A DNA stretch of 64,000 nt from Streptomyces sp. KL109B (GCF_030766935.1 NZ_JASERL010000009.1:1-64000); one strand, 5' to 3'. Positions 31,811-40,477 are shown, counted from the first letter of the stretch. Made by a program: numbers and translations. Notes: generated from the sequence alone by a model not told the origin.

Positions 31811-32965
31811 ATGGTGGAAACGATGAACGACAACCCCGTGAACTCGATCGTCATCACGGAGCTGTGCAAGTCCTACGAGCGGGCCTCCGGCGGCGAGACC
31901 AGCTACGCGGTCGACGGTGTCTCCTTCGACGTTCCGAAGGGCCAGTTCGTCACCCTGCTCGGCCCCAGCGGCTGCGGCAAGACCACAACACTGCGGTGTG
32001 TGGCGGGACTTGAGCGGGCCACCGGCGGCCGCATCGAGATGGCCGGCCAGGTCGTGTTCGACGTACCGCAGAAGCGCGACGTCCGCCCCGAGGACCGGCC
32101 GATCGCGATGGTGCCGCAGTCCTACGGCATCTGGCCGCACATGACCGTCCTCGACAACGCGGCCTTCCCGATGCGCCACGGCCGCAACCGCCGCCGCGGC
32201 CAGGACATCCGCAAGCGGGCCATGGACATGCTGGACCAGGTGGGTCTCGCCCCCATGGCGGACCGCTGGGCGACCCAGTTGAGCGGAGGACAGCAGCAGC
32301 GCCTCGCCTTCGCCCGCGCCCTGCTCGGCGACCCCGAGGTGCTGCTGCTCGACGAGCCGCTGTCGAACCTCGACGCGAAACTGCGCTCCAAGCTCCGCCA
32401 GGAACTGCGCTCCTTCCAGGAGCAGTTCGGCGTCACCGCGCTGTACGTGACCCATGACCAGGGCGAGGCCCTGGCGCTCTCGGACACGGTGGTCGTGATG
32501 AACCAGGGGCACGTCGAGCAGATCGACCGCCCGGAACGTCTCTACGACCACCCCAGCTCGTCCTTCGTCGCCGATTTCATCGGCAGCGCCAACCTGCTCC
32601 CCGTACAGGACGTGTCACCGCGCTCCGAGGGAGGTGTCATCGCCAAGACCGAGGTCGGCCCGGTGCTGTGCCTGCGCTCGTCCGGCGACGGGGACCGCCG
32701 TACGGGCAGCGGGGGATTCGCGTGCGTGCGACCGGAGAACATCGAGGTGCGGGCCACCGCCGGGGGAGAGGCGCCGGCGCTCGGGGACGACGAGTTCCTC
32801 GCCAGGGTGGAGTCCTCGGAGTTCCTCGGGGACCGACTCGAACTCGTCGTACGCGCCGCGGATGTGTCGATCACCGCATTCGCACGAGCCGGACTCGGCA
32901 GTCGTCCCGGCGACGACGTCGTGATCCGGTTCGACCCCAACGCGACGAGCTACCTGGCGAGTTGA
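31811..32965 (+). CDS. ABC transporter ATPase with TOBE domain (PotA/FbpC type)
   Basis: The ATG at 31811 is ten bases from AAGGAGG; an ATG at 31802 overlapping the permease stop is only one base from it. The 384 residues have Walker A GPSGCGKTTTL, Q-loop AMVPQSYGIWP, signature LSGGQQQRLAFARALL, Walker B VLLLDEPLSNLD and switch THDQGEAL. A C-terminal TOBE-type regulatory domain follows from about residue 245 (VADFIGSANLLPV, FACVRPENIEVRA). This size and composition are typical for Fe3+/spermidine-type importers. It completes the unit starting at 28923 and converges on the GntR gene that ends 60 bp downstream. Confidence 0.9.
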   Translation: MVETMNDNPVNSIVITELCKSYERASGGETSYAVDGVSFDVPKGQFVTLLGPSGCGKTTTLRCVAGLERATGGRIEMAGQVVFDVPQKRDVRPEDRPIAMVPQSYGIWPHMTVLDNAAFPMRHGRNRRRGQDIRKRAMDMLDQVGLAPMADRWATQLSGGQQQRLAFARALLGDPEVLLLDEPLSNLDAKLRSKLRQELRSFQEQFGVTALYVTHDQGEALALSDTVVVMNQGHVEQIDRPERLYDHPSSSFVADFIGSANLLPVQDVSPRSEGGVIAKTEVGPVLCLRSSGDGDRRTGSGGFACVRPENIEVRATAGGEAPALGDDEFLARVESSEFLGDRLELVVRAADVSITAFARAGLGSRPGDDVVIRFDPNATSYLAS

Positions 32966-33025
32966 CCGCCCCTTGCCGGCGGGCACCGAGGTGGCGCGCG
33001 GTGCCCGCCGGGGAGGCCGGGAGTA

Positions 33026-33742
33026 TCAGCGGGAGGCGGACGCCGATGACTCGGTCGACGTCTCGATGTGCAGTTGCAGCGCACGCCGGGCCGCCGACAG
33101 ATGGTGTCGCATCGCCGCCGAGGCGGCCTCCGGGTTGCGGGTGACGATCGTGGCGAGGATCGCCTCGTGCTCCCGCACCGAGTCGGTGCGTGGGTTCTTG
33201 CGCTCCGCGTCGCGGTACTGCTGCATGACGAGCGGGTACAGCAGGCTGTCGACGAACCGCGAGAGCGTGGCCTGCCGCGCAGCCTGCCGAATCTGTTCGT
33301 GGAACCTGCGATTGAGCTTCCAGTACTCCTCGCGCCCGCCCGGCACCTGGTGCTCCCACATCCGCTTGCAGGTCTCGGTCATGGCGGCGATGTCGTCGTC
33401 GGTGGCCCGCAGGGCGGCACTCGCCGCCAGCGCGGACTCCAGGACCTCGCGGGTCTCCAGGATCTCGAGCGCCTCCTCCACGGAGAACGAGCGGGTGCGC
33501 GCGCTGCGATGTGCCTCGGCGGTGACGTACCCCTCCTGCGCGAGCCGCGCGAGCACCGAACGCAGCGTGCCTCGGGAGACGCCGAGGCGTGCCGTGAGAT
33601 CGGATTCGGTGAGTCGTGAGTCCGGTTTGTAGTGACCGGACATGAGCAGCGCACGCAGGTCGTTGTACGCCTGCAGGGACCGGCTGGCACCCGAATCCGA
33701 ACCGCTCTCGTTGCCCGGGTCCGTACCCGCAGCTAGTGCCAT
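33026..33742 (-). CDS. GntR-family (FCD/FadR subfamily) transcriptional regulator, copy 2
   Basis: The 238 residues contain an N-terminal winged helix (residues about 25-90: SRLTESDLTARLGVSRGTLR, SVLARLAQEGYVT) and an FCD domain with the conserved NRRFHEQIRQAA, VREHEAILATIVTRNPEAAS and AMRHHLSAARRALQL. It is a paralogue of the regulator at 13362-14033, sharing even the linker ARTRSFSV. The N-terminus of this copy is longer by about 13 residues. Site E (33917-33927) lies 175 bp upstream and may mediate autoregulation. The two regulators could respond to different pathway compounds while reading nearly the same operator. Confidence 0.87.
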   Translation of the reverse strand: MALAAGTDPGNESGSDSGASRSLQAYNDLRALLMSGHYKPDSRLTESDLTARLGVSRGTLRSVLARLAQEGYVTAEAHRSARTRSFSVEEALEILETREVLESALAASAALRATDDDIAAMTETCKRMWEHQVPGGREEYWKLNRRFHEQIRQAARQATLSRFVDSLLYPLVMQQYRDAERKNPRTDSVREHEAILATIVTRNPEAASAAMRHHLSAARRALQLHIETSTESSASASR

Positions 33743-33915
33743 GGTGGTGTCCTCCAGGGTGGCCCGTATTCAGGCACACATATTGATGGCCGAGTCCTGG
33801 TTGAAGTTGTACAACAGCATGAGCGGTCCGGTCGAACCCCGGACACGAAAGCGGTCCGACCGTTCGCCGAATATTTCGCCCCTGGGGCCCTGCGTGCCGA
33901 CCGTGAATCCTGATG

Positions 33916-33928
33916 ATTGTTGCACAAT
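33916..33928. promoter_or_regulatory. operator candidate E, ATTGT-TGC-ACAAT
   Basis: ATTGTTGCACAAT is a perfect 5+5 palindrome upstream of the leftward GntR gene. The core is identical to site B, 5.5 kb away. It lies in the 830-bp stretch 33743-34572, whose other contents are the TetR/GH3 scrap and a hairpin. Confidence 0.6.
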
Positions 33929-34121
33929 TCTGGTTCGGACCTCCTGGGGGACGCGGCGTTCAACGGGGGGAGGCGTCAGCTCAAGGCGCAGCTTGTTTCG
34001 GCACTCGGTGTGTCCGGCGTTGCTTTCCTGTGACCACAGAGGCCGGATACCTGGCGCTACGCCCCTGTCCCCATGCATCGAGCGCGGTGTCCGGGACGGG
34101 ATGGCCGAACGTGATTGCGCA

Positions 34122-34433
34122 ATGGTCAGTGCGCAGAGGCAGAAGAGCGACTCCGGTGGGATCCGTGCGCCGAAGCAGGAGCGCAGTCAGCGATCCTTCG
34201 ACCTCGTGCTCGACACGACGCTCGAGCGAGAGGCCGCCATGGCGCTGGACCGGCGGGCGTTCTCGTGGTGGGACGAGAGGTCGGGTGACTGGCGGATCCG
34301 CCCGGGGCGCCGGGACATCCGGGTCGCCCGCGGGTCGACGGCGTGCTGGAGCCGGGGGAGTAGGCGCGTTCCGGGCGACGCGCGGCATGTCCCTCATGGC
34401 CGTGGGTCGCTGCTGGGTGCTGAGCCGCAGTAG
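34122..34433 (+). pseudogene. chimeric remnant: TetR N-terminus joined to GH3 glycosidase C-terminus
   Basis: From an ATG at 34122 the frame reads MVSAQRQKSDSGGIRAPKQE, RSQRSFDLVLDTTLER, which is how TetR-type regulators begin (helix 1 before the DNA-binding helices). It then changes abruptly to MALDRRAFSWWDERSGDW and RIRPGRRDIRVARGS, which is the fibronectin-III-like C-terminal segment of GH3 beta-glucosidases. Neither protein is complete. The 104-codon frame looks like a deletion junction between two former genes. Expression is possible but a function is unlikely. Confidence 0.55.
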
Positions 34434-34462
34434 GACGCCGAACTCATCGGCGTCCTACTGCG
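34426..34462. terminator. 16-bp perfect hairpin (bidirectional terminator candidate)
   Basis: Arms 34426-34441 (CGCAGTAGGACGCCGA) and 34447-34462 are perfect reverse complements with a 5-base loop. No U-run follows, which is usual in Streptomyces. It lies downstream of the leftward LacI gene (stop at 34573) and at the end of the TetR/GH3 remnant. Confidence 0.65.
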
Positions 34463-34572
34463 TGTCCACGGACCGGCTGCACATCCTCGACGGCTGGGCG
34501 TTCGGGCTGCCGCCCCGGCGGTGATCGGGGTACTCGGCGGACACACTTCGCCACGAGGCCGGGAACGGCCTC

Positions 34573-35595
34573 TCATTCGGTGGGTGGCCTGGTGGTGTCG
34601 CGTACGACGAGCTTGGGGTCGATGACCGCCTCTCTGGGGTCGAGCGCCTCGTTCTCCAGGCGTTCCACGGCGAAGCGGACCGCCTGTTCGGCCATGAGGA
34701 CGGCGTCCTGGCGGACCGTGGTCAGTGCGACGGGCATGAGGTGCGAGAGGTGGCTGTCGTCGTAGCCGATGACGGACACGTCACCGGGTACGTCGATGCC
34801 GGCGCGGCCGAAAGCCATCAACAGGCCCATCGCGCAACGGTCGTTGGAGGCGAAGACCGCTGTCGGCAGCGGCACGCCCGTCTTGTGTTCCGCCACCAGG
34901 AGGCGGCCCGCCTCGATTCCGGCTTCCTCGGTGTGGCTGCCGGGCATCACGCGCGTCTCAGAGTCGAGCCCGTGTCGGCGCATCGCGGCGCGGTACGCGC
35001 GGCGGCGCTCCGCCGAGCCGGGGTCGCGGCCGCCGTCGATGTGGACGATGCGGCGGTGGCCGAGTTCGACGAGGTGGTCCATGGCCTGTCGCACGCCCTT
35101 GTTGTCGGCGGTGCAGACGTTGTCGAGGCGTGCGTCGCGCACCCGGCGGCCCACGGAGACGGCGACCGTGCGCCGGCCGAGCGCCTCCAGCTGGTCCTGT
35201 CCCGCGTTCGGCCCGAGCAGGATCACGGCTTCGCAGCGGTGGGCGAGCAGCGCCTCGACCGCCTGCGCCTCCTCACGGCCCGGCGCGGTGGCGGAGAGCA
35301 GCACCTCGTAGCCGAGCCGCTCGGCCTCCGGGTAGATGCCCTCGACGAGGTCGGCCTGGAACGGCTGGTGGACGGTGAACAGGACCCCGAGGGTGCGGCT
35401 GCGGCCGCGGGCCAGGAGTCGCGCCGCGTTGTCGGGCCGGTATCCGATCTCCTCGGCGACCCGCAGAACACGGTCGCGGGTGTCCTGACCTGCGCCGGGC
35501 TGGTTACGGAAGACGATCGAAACCAGTGCCCGCGACACCCCGGCCTTCTCGGCGACGTCCGCCATCGTGGGGCGTTGCTTGCCCGTTGCGCTCAC
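34573..35595 (-). CDS. LacI-family regulator, probable inositol-operon repressor
   Basis: I start at the GTG at 35595 (VSATGKQRPTMADVAEKAGV), which has GGAG six bases upstream; a TTG at 35619 adds eight residues. The 340 residues have the LacI helix-turn-helix (TMADVAEKAGVSRALVSIVF), hinge helix (NAARLLARGRSRTLGVLF) and a type-1 periplasmic-binding-like core (MDHLVELGHRRIVHIDGGRD; AVFASNDRCAMGLLMAFGRA; VSVIGYDDSHLSHL). It is divergent from iolC, with about 210 bp between. By position it should control the iol genes and respond to inositol or a catabolite. Confidence 0.85.
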   Translation of the reverse strand: MSATGKQRPTMADVAEKAGVSRALVSIVFRNQPGAGQDTRDRVLRVAEEIGYRPDNAARLLARGRSRTLGVLFTVHQPFQADLVEGIYPEAERLGYEVLLSATAPGREEAQAVEALLAHRCEAVILLGPNAGQDQLEALGRRTVAVSVGRRVRDARLDNVCTADNKGVRQAMDHLVELGHRRIVHIDGGRDPGSAERRRAYRAAMRRHGLDSETRVMPGSHTEEAGIEAGRLLVAEHKTGVPLPTAVFASNDRCAMGLLMAFGRAGIDVPGDVSVIGYDDSHLSHLMPVALTTVRQDAVLMAEQAVRFAVERLENEALDPREAVIDPKLVVRDTTRPPTE

Positions 35596-35640
35596 CTGTG
35601 ACTCCACGCCTCTCGCCAAGGCCCCACGAAATCTCGCGGC

Positions 35641-35710
35641 AACAACCTATTGACATGACATTTGAACTGGAGTCATCGTACTCGCACTAGAGCGCGCTAG
35701 TAGAGCGCGC
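35641..35710. promoter_or_regulatory. divergent lacI/iolC control region with repeat elements
   Basis: Contains a consensus -35-like TTGACA at 35650-35655, a 5-bp inverted repeat ATGAC (35655-35659) / GTCAT (35672-35676), and a 10-bp direct repeat TAGAGCGCGC at 35688-35697 and 35701-35710. No convincing -10 follows. One of these repeats is likely the LacI-family operator; which one cannot be decided by eye. Confidence 0.4.
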
Positions 35711-35804
35711 CAGTCGCGAATCTTTCCCGTGGCTGCTTCTGGTCCTGTTCTTGTCCTGCTTTCTTGTGCCGCTTCTCTGTCCTGAGTGAAGGGACCCCCG
35801 CGTG

Positions 35805-36773
35805 ATGTCGTTCGAAGTGCTGACCATGGGCCGTGTAGGCGTGGATGTGTATCCCCACCAGACGGGTGTCGGCCTGGCGGAGGTCTCTTCGTTCGGCAAA
35901 TACCTGGGTGGCAGCCCGACCAACGTGGCGGTGGCCGCGGCGCGCTACGGCCGCAGCGCCGCTGTCATCACGAAGACGGGCCGAGACCCCTTCGGTGGCT
36001 TCGTGCGGGCGGCGCTGGACGGGTACGGCGTGGACGTGTCGTTCGTCGGTACGTCGGACGTCGCGCCCACTCCGGTGACGTTCTGCGAGATCTTTCCGCC
36101 GGACGACTTCCCGCTGTACTTCTACCGCGAGCCCAAGGCTCCGGACCTGGACATCCGGCCGGAGGACCTGGATCTGGACGCGGTGCGCGAGGCGGCCGTG
36201 TTCTGGATGACGGGGACCGGGCTGAGCGAGGAACCGAGCCGGTCGGCCACGCTGGCGGCGCTCGAACACCGCGCGAAGTCCGGAGTGACGGTCTTCGACC
36301 TGGACTGGCGGCCGATGTTCTGGAACGGCGCGGCCGGGAGTGACGCCGCCCAGGCCCGCTCCCACTACGCCGAGGCGCTCGCCCACGCGACCGTGGCGGT
36401 CGGCAATCTCGACGAGTGCGAGGTGGCGACCGGGGAGCGGGAGCCGTACGCCGCGGCAAAGGCCCTACTGGCGGCCGGAGTTGAGCTGGCCGTGGTCAAG
36501 CAGGGTCCGAAGGGTGTCCTGGCCATGGACCGGGACGGCGTCGTGGAGGTGCCGCCGGTGCCGGTGGACGTGGTCAACGGGCTCGGCGCGGGCGACGCGT
36601 TCGGCGGGGCCCTGTGCCACGGGCTGCTCTCCGGGTGGACCACTGAGCGCACGGTGTCGTTCGCCAACGCGGCAGGGGCGATCGTGGCGGGCCGGCTCGC
36701 CTGCTCCGATGCGATGCCGGTCGAGTCCGAGGTCGAGAACAAGCTGAACGAGGTGCACAGTGCCGTCTCCTGA
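35805..36773 (+). CDS. iolC: 5-dehydro-2-deoxygluconokinase (IolC, PfkB family)
   Basis: The 322-residue kinase has the two PfkB signatures: GKYLGGSPTNVAVAAARYG near residue 30-50 and the C-terminal anion-hole/catalytic NGLGAGDAFGGALCHGLLSG (catalytic Asp). PLYFYREPKAPDLDI and FDLDWRPMFW are characteristic of IolC rather than ribokinase. It phosphorylates 2-deoxy-5-keto-D-gluconate, the fifth step of myo-inositol degradation. The start ATG has GAAGGGA about eleven bases upstream; a GTG three bases before is an alternative. Its end overlaps the aldolase gene by 14 bp. Confidence 0.92.
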   Translation: MSFEVLTMGRVGVDVYPHQTGVGLAEVSSFGKYLGGSPTNVAVAAARYGRSAAVITKTGRDPFGGFVRAALDGYGVDVSFVGTSDVAPTPVTFCEIFPPDDFPLYFYREPKAPDLDIRPEDLDLDAVREAAVFWMTGTGLSEEPSRSATLAALEHRAKSGVTVFDLDWRPMFWNGAAGSDAAQARSHYAEALAHATVAVGNLDECEVATGEREPYAAAKALLAAGVELAVVKQGPKGVLAMDRDGVVEVPPVPVDVVNGLGAGDAFGGALCHGLLSGWTTERTVSFANAAGAIVAGRLACSDAMPVESEVENKLNEVHSAVS

Positions 36774-37683
36774 ACCGTTTCTGGAACCGCCTGTTGAGTC
36801 GTCTCTCGACAGGGCCGGCATCGTCGACCGGGTCGTCGGCGCCCGGGTGAACGACCCCGGCGCGATCGCGGCGGCCGCCGCGCGGCGGGTGAAGGCCACC
36901 TCGCCGTTCGGCGAGCACGGCAAGGTAATGATCATTGCGGCGGACCATCCGGCGCGCGGCGCCAACGCGGTGGGCGACGACCCGCAGGCGATGGCCGACC
37001 GGTTCGAGCTGCTGGAGCGGATGTGCATCGCACTTCAACGCCCCGGTGTGACAGGCGTGTTGGCGACCGCCGACGTTCTGGAGGACCTGCTGCTGCTCGG
37101 TGTGCTGGACGGCAAGAGCGTGTTCGGTTCGATGAACCGTGCCGGTCTCGCCGGGTCGGTGTTCGAGATCGACGACCGGTTCACCGGGTACGACGCGCAG
37201 ACCATCGCCGCGATGGGCTTCGACGGCGGCAAGATGCTCACGCGGATCGCCCTGGGTGACGCGGCGACCCCGTCCGTCCTGGAGAACACGGCACGTGCGG
37301 TGGACGAGCTGAACGACCGGCAGCTGATCGCGATGGTCGAGCCGTTCCTGTCGTCCTGGCAGGAGGACGGGCGGATCCGCAACGACCTGTCCACCGAGGC
37401 CGTCATCAAGTCGGTCACCATCGCGTCGGGCCTGGGGCGTCGTAGCGCGTACACGTGGCTCAAGCTGCCGGTGGTTGAGGACATGGAGCGCGTGCTGGCC
37501 GCCTCGACGATGCCCGCCGTGCTGCTGGGCGGCGAGGTCAAGGACCCCGAGGCGGCGTTCGCGTCGTGGGGGCGGGCGCTGAAGCTGCCGACCGCGCAGG
37601 GGCTGACCGTGGGCCGCTCGCTGCTGTACCCCTCGGACGGCGATGTGGCCGGTGCCGTGGACCGGGCGGTGGGCCTGCTGTGA
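36760..37683 (+). CDS. Cgl0159-type (beta/alpha)8 aldolase, likely 2-deoxy-5-keto-gluconate-6-phosphate aldolase
   Basis: The 307-residue protein starts at a GTG inside the end of iolC. It is a DeoC/FbaB/LacD-type class I aldolase-like barrel: KVMIIAADHPARGANAVGDD, TGVLATADVLEDLLLLGVLD, IDDRFTGYDAQTIAAMGFDG, GKMLTRIALGD, a candidate Schiff-base Lys in AYTWLKLPVV and PAVLLGGEVKDPEAAFASWG. I recognise it as the Cgl0159 family found in actinobacterial iol clusters (C. glutamicum cg0198). The window has no separate IolJ, so this protein probably cleaves DKGP to DHAP and malonic semialdehyde. The reaction is inference from context. Confidence 0.8.
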   Translation: MPSPEPFLEPPVESSLDRAGIVDRVVGARVNDPGAIAAAAARRVKATSPFGEHGKVMIIAADHPARGANAVGDDPQAMADRFELLERMCIALQRPGVTGVLATADVLEDLLLLGVLDGKSVFGSMNRAGLAGSVFEIDDRFTGYDAQTIAAMGFDGGKMLTRIALGDAATPSVLENTARAVDELNDRQLIAMVEPFLSSWQEDGRIRNDLSTEAVIKSVTIASGLGRRSAYTWLKLPVVEDMERVLAASTMPAVLLGGEVKDPEAAFASWGRALKLPTAQGLTVGRSLLYPSDGDVAGAVDRAVGLL

Positions 37684-38567
37684 GCACACACATCGACACC
37701 GCCAAGTACCACCTCCCCAAGGGGACGTCGGCCACGGGGGAGTACGAGCTGGAGGTGACTCCCGAGTCGGCTGGCTGGGGCCACTCCGGTCTCAAGGTAC
37801 TCACCTTGTCACCCGGCGAGGCGCACACCTTCCGCACCGGCGACGCCGAGTTCCTCGTCCTCCCTCTGGAGGGAGCCGTCACGGTCGGTGTGGCGGACGA
37901 GACCTTCGAACTCGCAGGCCGTAGTGGCGTGTTCGCGGCCGCCACCGACTTCGCGTACGTGCCGCGTGCGAGCGAGGTCACGGTCACGAGCGCGGCCGGT
38001 GGCCGTTTCGCGCTCCCCTCGGCGCGCACGGAGCGTGCCCTGCCCGCCAGGTACGGGCGCAAGGAAGACGTGCCGGTGGAGCTGCGTGGTGCGGGGGCGT
38101 GCTCGCGGCAGGTCAACAACTACTGCCTGCCGGGCACGTTCGAGGCGGATCAACTGCTGGTGTGCGAAGTCCTCACACCGGGCGGCAACTGGTCCTCGTA
38201 CCCGCCGCACAAGCACGACGAGGCCCGCCCTGGCCAGGAGTCGCAGCTTGAGGAGATCTACTACTTCCAGCTCTCCGGCGGTGCCGACGCCTTCGCCTAT
38301 CAGCGGGTCTACGGCACCGAGGACCGGCCGCTGGACGTGCTGGCCGAGGTGCGGTCCGGGGACACGGTGCTGATCCCGCACGGCTGGCACGGTCCGTCGA
38401 TCGCCGCGCCCGGCTACGACCTGTACTACCTCAACGTCATGGCGGGCCCGGGACAGGACCGTGCCTGGCTGATCTGTGACGACCCCGCCCATGGCTGGGT
38501 CCGCACCACCTGGGCCTCCCAGGACGTGGACGACCGGCTTCCCTTCGGAGGGGACACGGAACGATGA
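37680..38567 (+). CDS. iolB: 5-deoxy-glucuronate isomerase (IolB)
   Basis: Starts at a GTG overlapping the previous stop (GTGA, 37680-37683). The 295-residue bicupin shows the IolB metal site in SSYPPHKHDEARPGQESQLE, EEIYYFQLSGG and VLIPHGWHGPSIAAPGYDLY, plus YYLNVMAGP and the C-terminal DDPAHGWVRTTW. It converts 5-deoxy-D-glucuronate into 2-deoxy-5-keto-gluconate, the IolC substrate. It is translationally coupled on both sides (the iolD ATG overlaps the stop). Confidence 0.92.
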   Translation: MSTHIDTAKYHLPKGTSATGEYELEVTPESAGWGHSGLKVLTLSPGEAHTFRTGDAEFLVLPLEGAVTVGVADETFELAGRSGVFAAATDFAYVPRASEVTVTSAAGGRFALPSARTERALPARYGRKEDVPVELRGAGACSRQVNNYCLPGTFEADQLLVCEVLTPGGNWSSYPPHKHDEARPGQESQLEEIYYFQLSGGADAFAYQRVYGTEDRPLDVLAEVRSGDTVLIPHGWHGPSIAAPGYDLYYLNVMAGPGQDRAWLICDDPAHGWVRTTWASQDVDDRLPFGGDTER

Positions 38568-40441
38568 ACACGGTACGACTGACCACCGCGCAGGCCCTGG
38601 TGCGGTTCCTGGCCAACCAGTACAGCGAACGCGACGGGCAGGAACAGCGCCTGATCCCCGGCGCCTGGGGCATCTTCGGGCACGGCAACGTGGCCGGCAT
38701 CGGGCAGGCCCTGCTGCAGGCTTCGGTGACCGGGGAGGCCGACCTTCCCTACTACCTGGCCCGCAACGAGCAGGGCATGGTGCACGCCGCCGTCGCTTTC
38801 GCGAAGATGCGGGACCGGCTCTCCGCGTTCGCGTGCAGCGCCTCGACAGGGCCCGGCTCCACGAACATGATCACCGGTGCGGCGCTTGCGACCACGAACC
38901 GCGTCCCGGTGCTGCTGCTGCCCTCCGACATGTTTGCCACGCGGGCCGCCGACCCGGTGCTGCAACAGCTGGAGGACACCCGCGGCGGCGACGTCACGGT
39001 CAACGACTCGTTCCGGGCGGTGTCGAAGTACTTCGACCGGATCACCCGGCCCGAGCAGCTGATCCCGGCGGCACTCGCGGCGATGCGGGTGCTCACCGAC
39101 CCGGTCGAAACGGGCGCGGTCACCCTCGCGCTGCCCCAGGACGTGCAGGCCGAGGCGCACGACTGGCCTCTCGCGTTCTTCCGGCACAGGGTGTGGCACA
39201 TCGGTCGCCCGCTGCCGGAGCCCACCGCCGTCGAACGGGCGGCAGCGCTGCTGAAGACGGCGAAGCGGCCCCTGATCGTGGCCGGTGGCGGCGCCGTCTA
39301 CTCCGGCGCCGAGACAGCGCTGCGGGCGTTCGCCGAAACCACCGGCATCCCGGTCGCCGACACCCACGCGGGCAAGGGCGCCGTGCCCTGGGACCACCCG
39401 TGCGCGGTCGGCGGCATCGGCTCCACCGGCGCGTACGCGGCCAACGAGCTGGCGAGGACCGCGGATGTGGTGCTCGGCATCGGCACCCGCTACTCCGACT
39501 TCACCACCGCGAGCCACACCGTCTTCGCCGACCCGGACGTCACCTTCGTCAACCTGAACGTGGCCCGACTGGACGCCGTGAAGCACTCGGCCGAACCGCT
39601 GGTGGCCGACGCCCGTCTCGGGATCGAAGCCCTGGCCGCCGCGCTCTCCGACTGGCAGGTGTCACCGGAGTACCGGGTTCACACCCGCCAACTCATCGCC
39701 CGGACACGCGAGATAGAGAACAACTGCTTCACCGTGGGCCAGGAACCCCTGCCCGCGCAGACGGAGATCCTCGGCGCCCTGAACGAGTCCCTCGACGACC
39801 GTGCCGTGGTCATCAACGCGGCCGGTTCGATGCCTGGTGACCTGCAGCAGCTGTGGCGGGCCCGGGACCCGAAGGCCTACCACGTCGAGTACGCGTACTC
39901 CTGCATGGGCTACGAGGTCGCCGCCGGTGTCGGCGCCAAGATGGCCGACCCGAGCCGGGAGGTCGTCGTCCTGGTCGGGGACGGCTCGTACCTGATGATG
40001 GCTCAGGAGATCGTCACCATGGTCTCCGAGGGCCTCAAGGTCATCATCGTCCTCGTCCAGAACCACGGCTTCGCCTCCATCGGCGCGCTGTCCGAATCGC
40101 TGGGCTCGCAGCGCTTCGGCACCAAGTACCGCTACCGCAACGGCACATCGAGGCAGCTCGACGGCGACGTCCTGCCCGTCGATCTGGCCGCGAACGCCGC
40201 CTCGCTGGGTGCGGACGTCCTGCACGCCACCACCGTCGACGAGTTCCGTACCGCGATGGGCAAGGCGAAGGCCGCCGAACGCACCACCGTCGTGCACGTC
40301 GAAACCGACCTGTACGGGCCCAACCCTCCCGCCCACGGCTGGTGGGACGTCCCGGTCAGCGAGGTCTCCGCCCTCGACACCACCCGGTCCGCGCACGAGA
40401 CGTACGCCGCGCACAAACGCAACCAGCGCCACTACCTGTAG
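38564..40441 (+). CDS. iolD: 3D-(3,5/4)-trihydroxycyclohexane-1,2-dione hydrolase (IolD, ThDP-dependent)
   Basis: The 625-residue enzyme opens MNTVRLTTAQALVRFLANQY and carries GAWGIFGHGNVAGIGQALLQ, typical of IolD, the catalytic Glu in YYLARNEQGMVHAAVAFAK, the central GGGAVYSGAETALRAFAE domain, and the ThDP/Mg motif VVLVGDGSYLMMAQEIVTM ending in QNHGFASIGALSE. It hydrolyses the C-C bond of the inositol-derived dione to give 5-deoxy-glucuronate. The ATG overlaps the iolB stop (ATGA). Confidence 0.93.
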   Translation: MNTVRLTTAQALVRFLANQYSERDGQEQRLIPGAWGIFGHGNVAGIGQALLQASVTGEADLPYYLARNEQGMVHAAVAFAKMRDRLSAFACSASTGPGSTNMITGAALATTNRVPVLLLPSDMFATRAADPVLQQLEDTRGGDVTVNDSFRAVSKYFDRITRPEQLIPAALAAMRVLTDPVETGAVTLALPQDVQAEAHDWPLAFFRHRVWHIGRPLPEPTAVERAAALLKTAKRPLIVAGGGAVYSGAETALRAFAETTGIPVADTHAGKGAVPWDHPCAVGGIGSTGAYAANELARTADVVLGIGTRYSDFTTASHTVFADPDVTFVNLNVARLDAVKHSAEPLVADARLGIEALAAALSDWQVSPEYRVHTRQLIARTREIENNCFTVGQEPLPAQTEILGALNESLDDRAVVINAAGSMPGDLQQLWRARDPKAYHVEYAYSCMGYEVAAGVGAKMADPSREVVVLVGDGSYLMMAQEIVTMVSEGLKVIIVLVQNHGFASIGALSESLGSQRFGTKYRYRNGTSRQLDGDVLPVDLAANAASLGADVLHATTVDEFRTAMGKAKAAERTTVVHVETDLYGPNPPAHGWWDVPVSEVSALDTTRSAHETYAAHKRNQRHYL

Positions 40442-40477
40442 TACCGCCCGCAGCACCACGCGCAAAGGAATCCCCTC

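Noticed and set aside
34113..34122. Palindrome ATTGCGCAAT just before the TetR/GH3 remnant
   Set aside because: Half-sites differ from the TTGT/ACAA family and it is a common chance palindrome; no second copy was found next to a gene.
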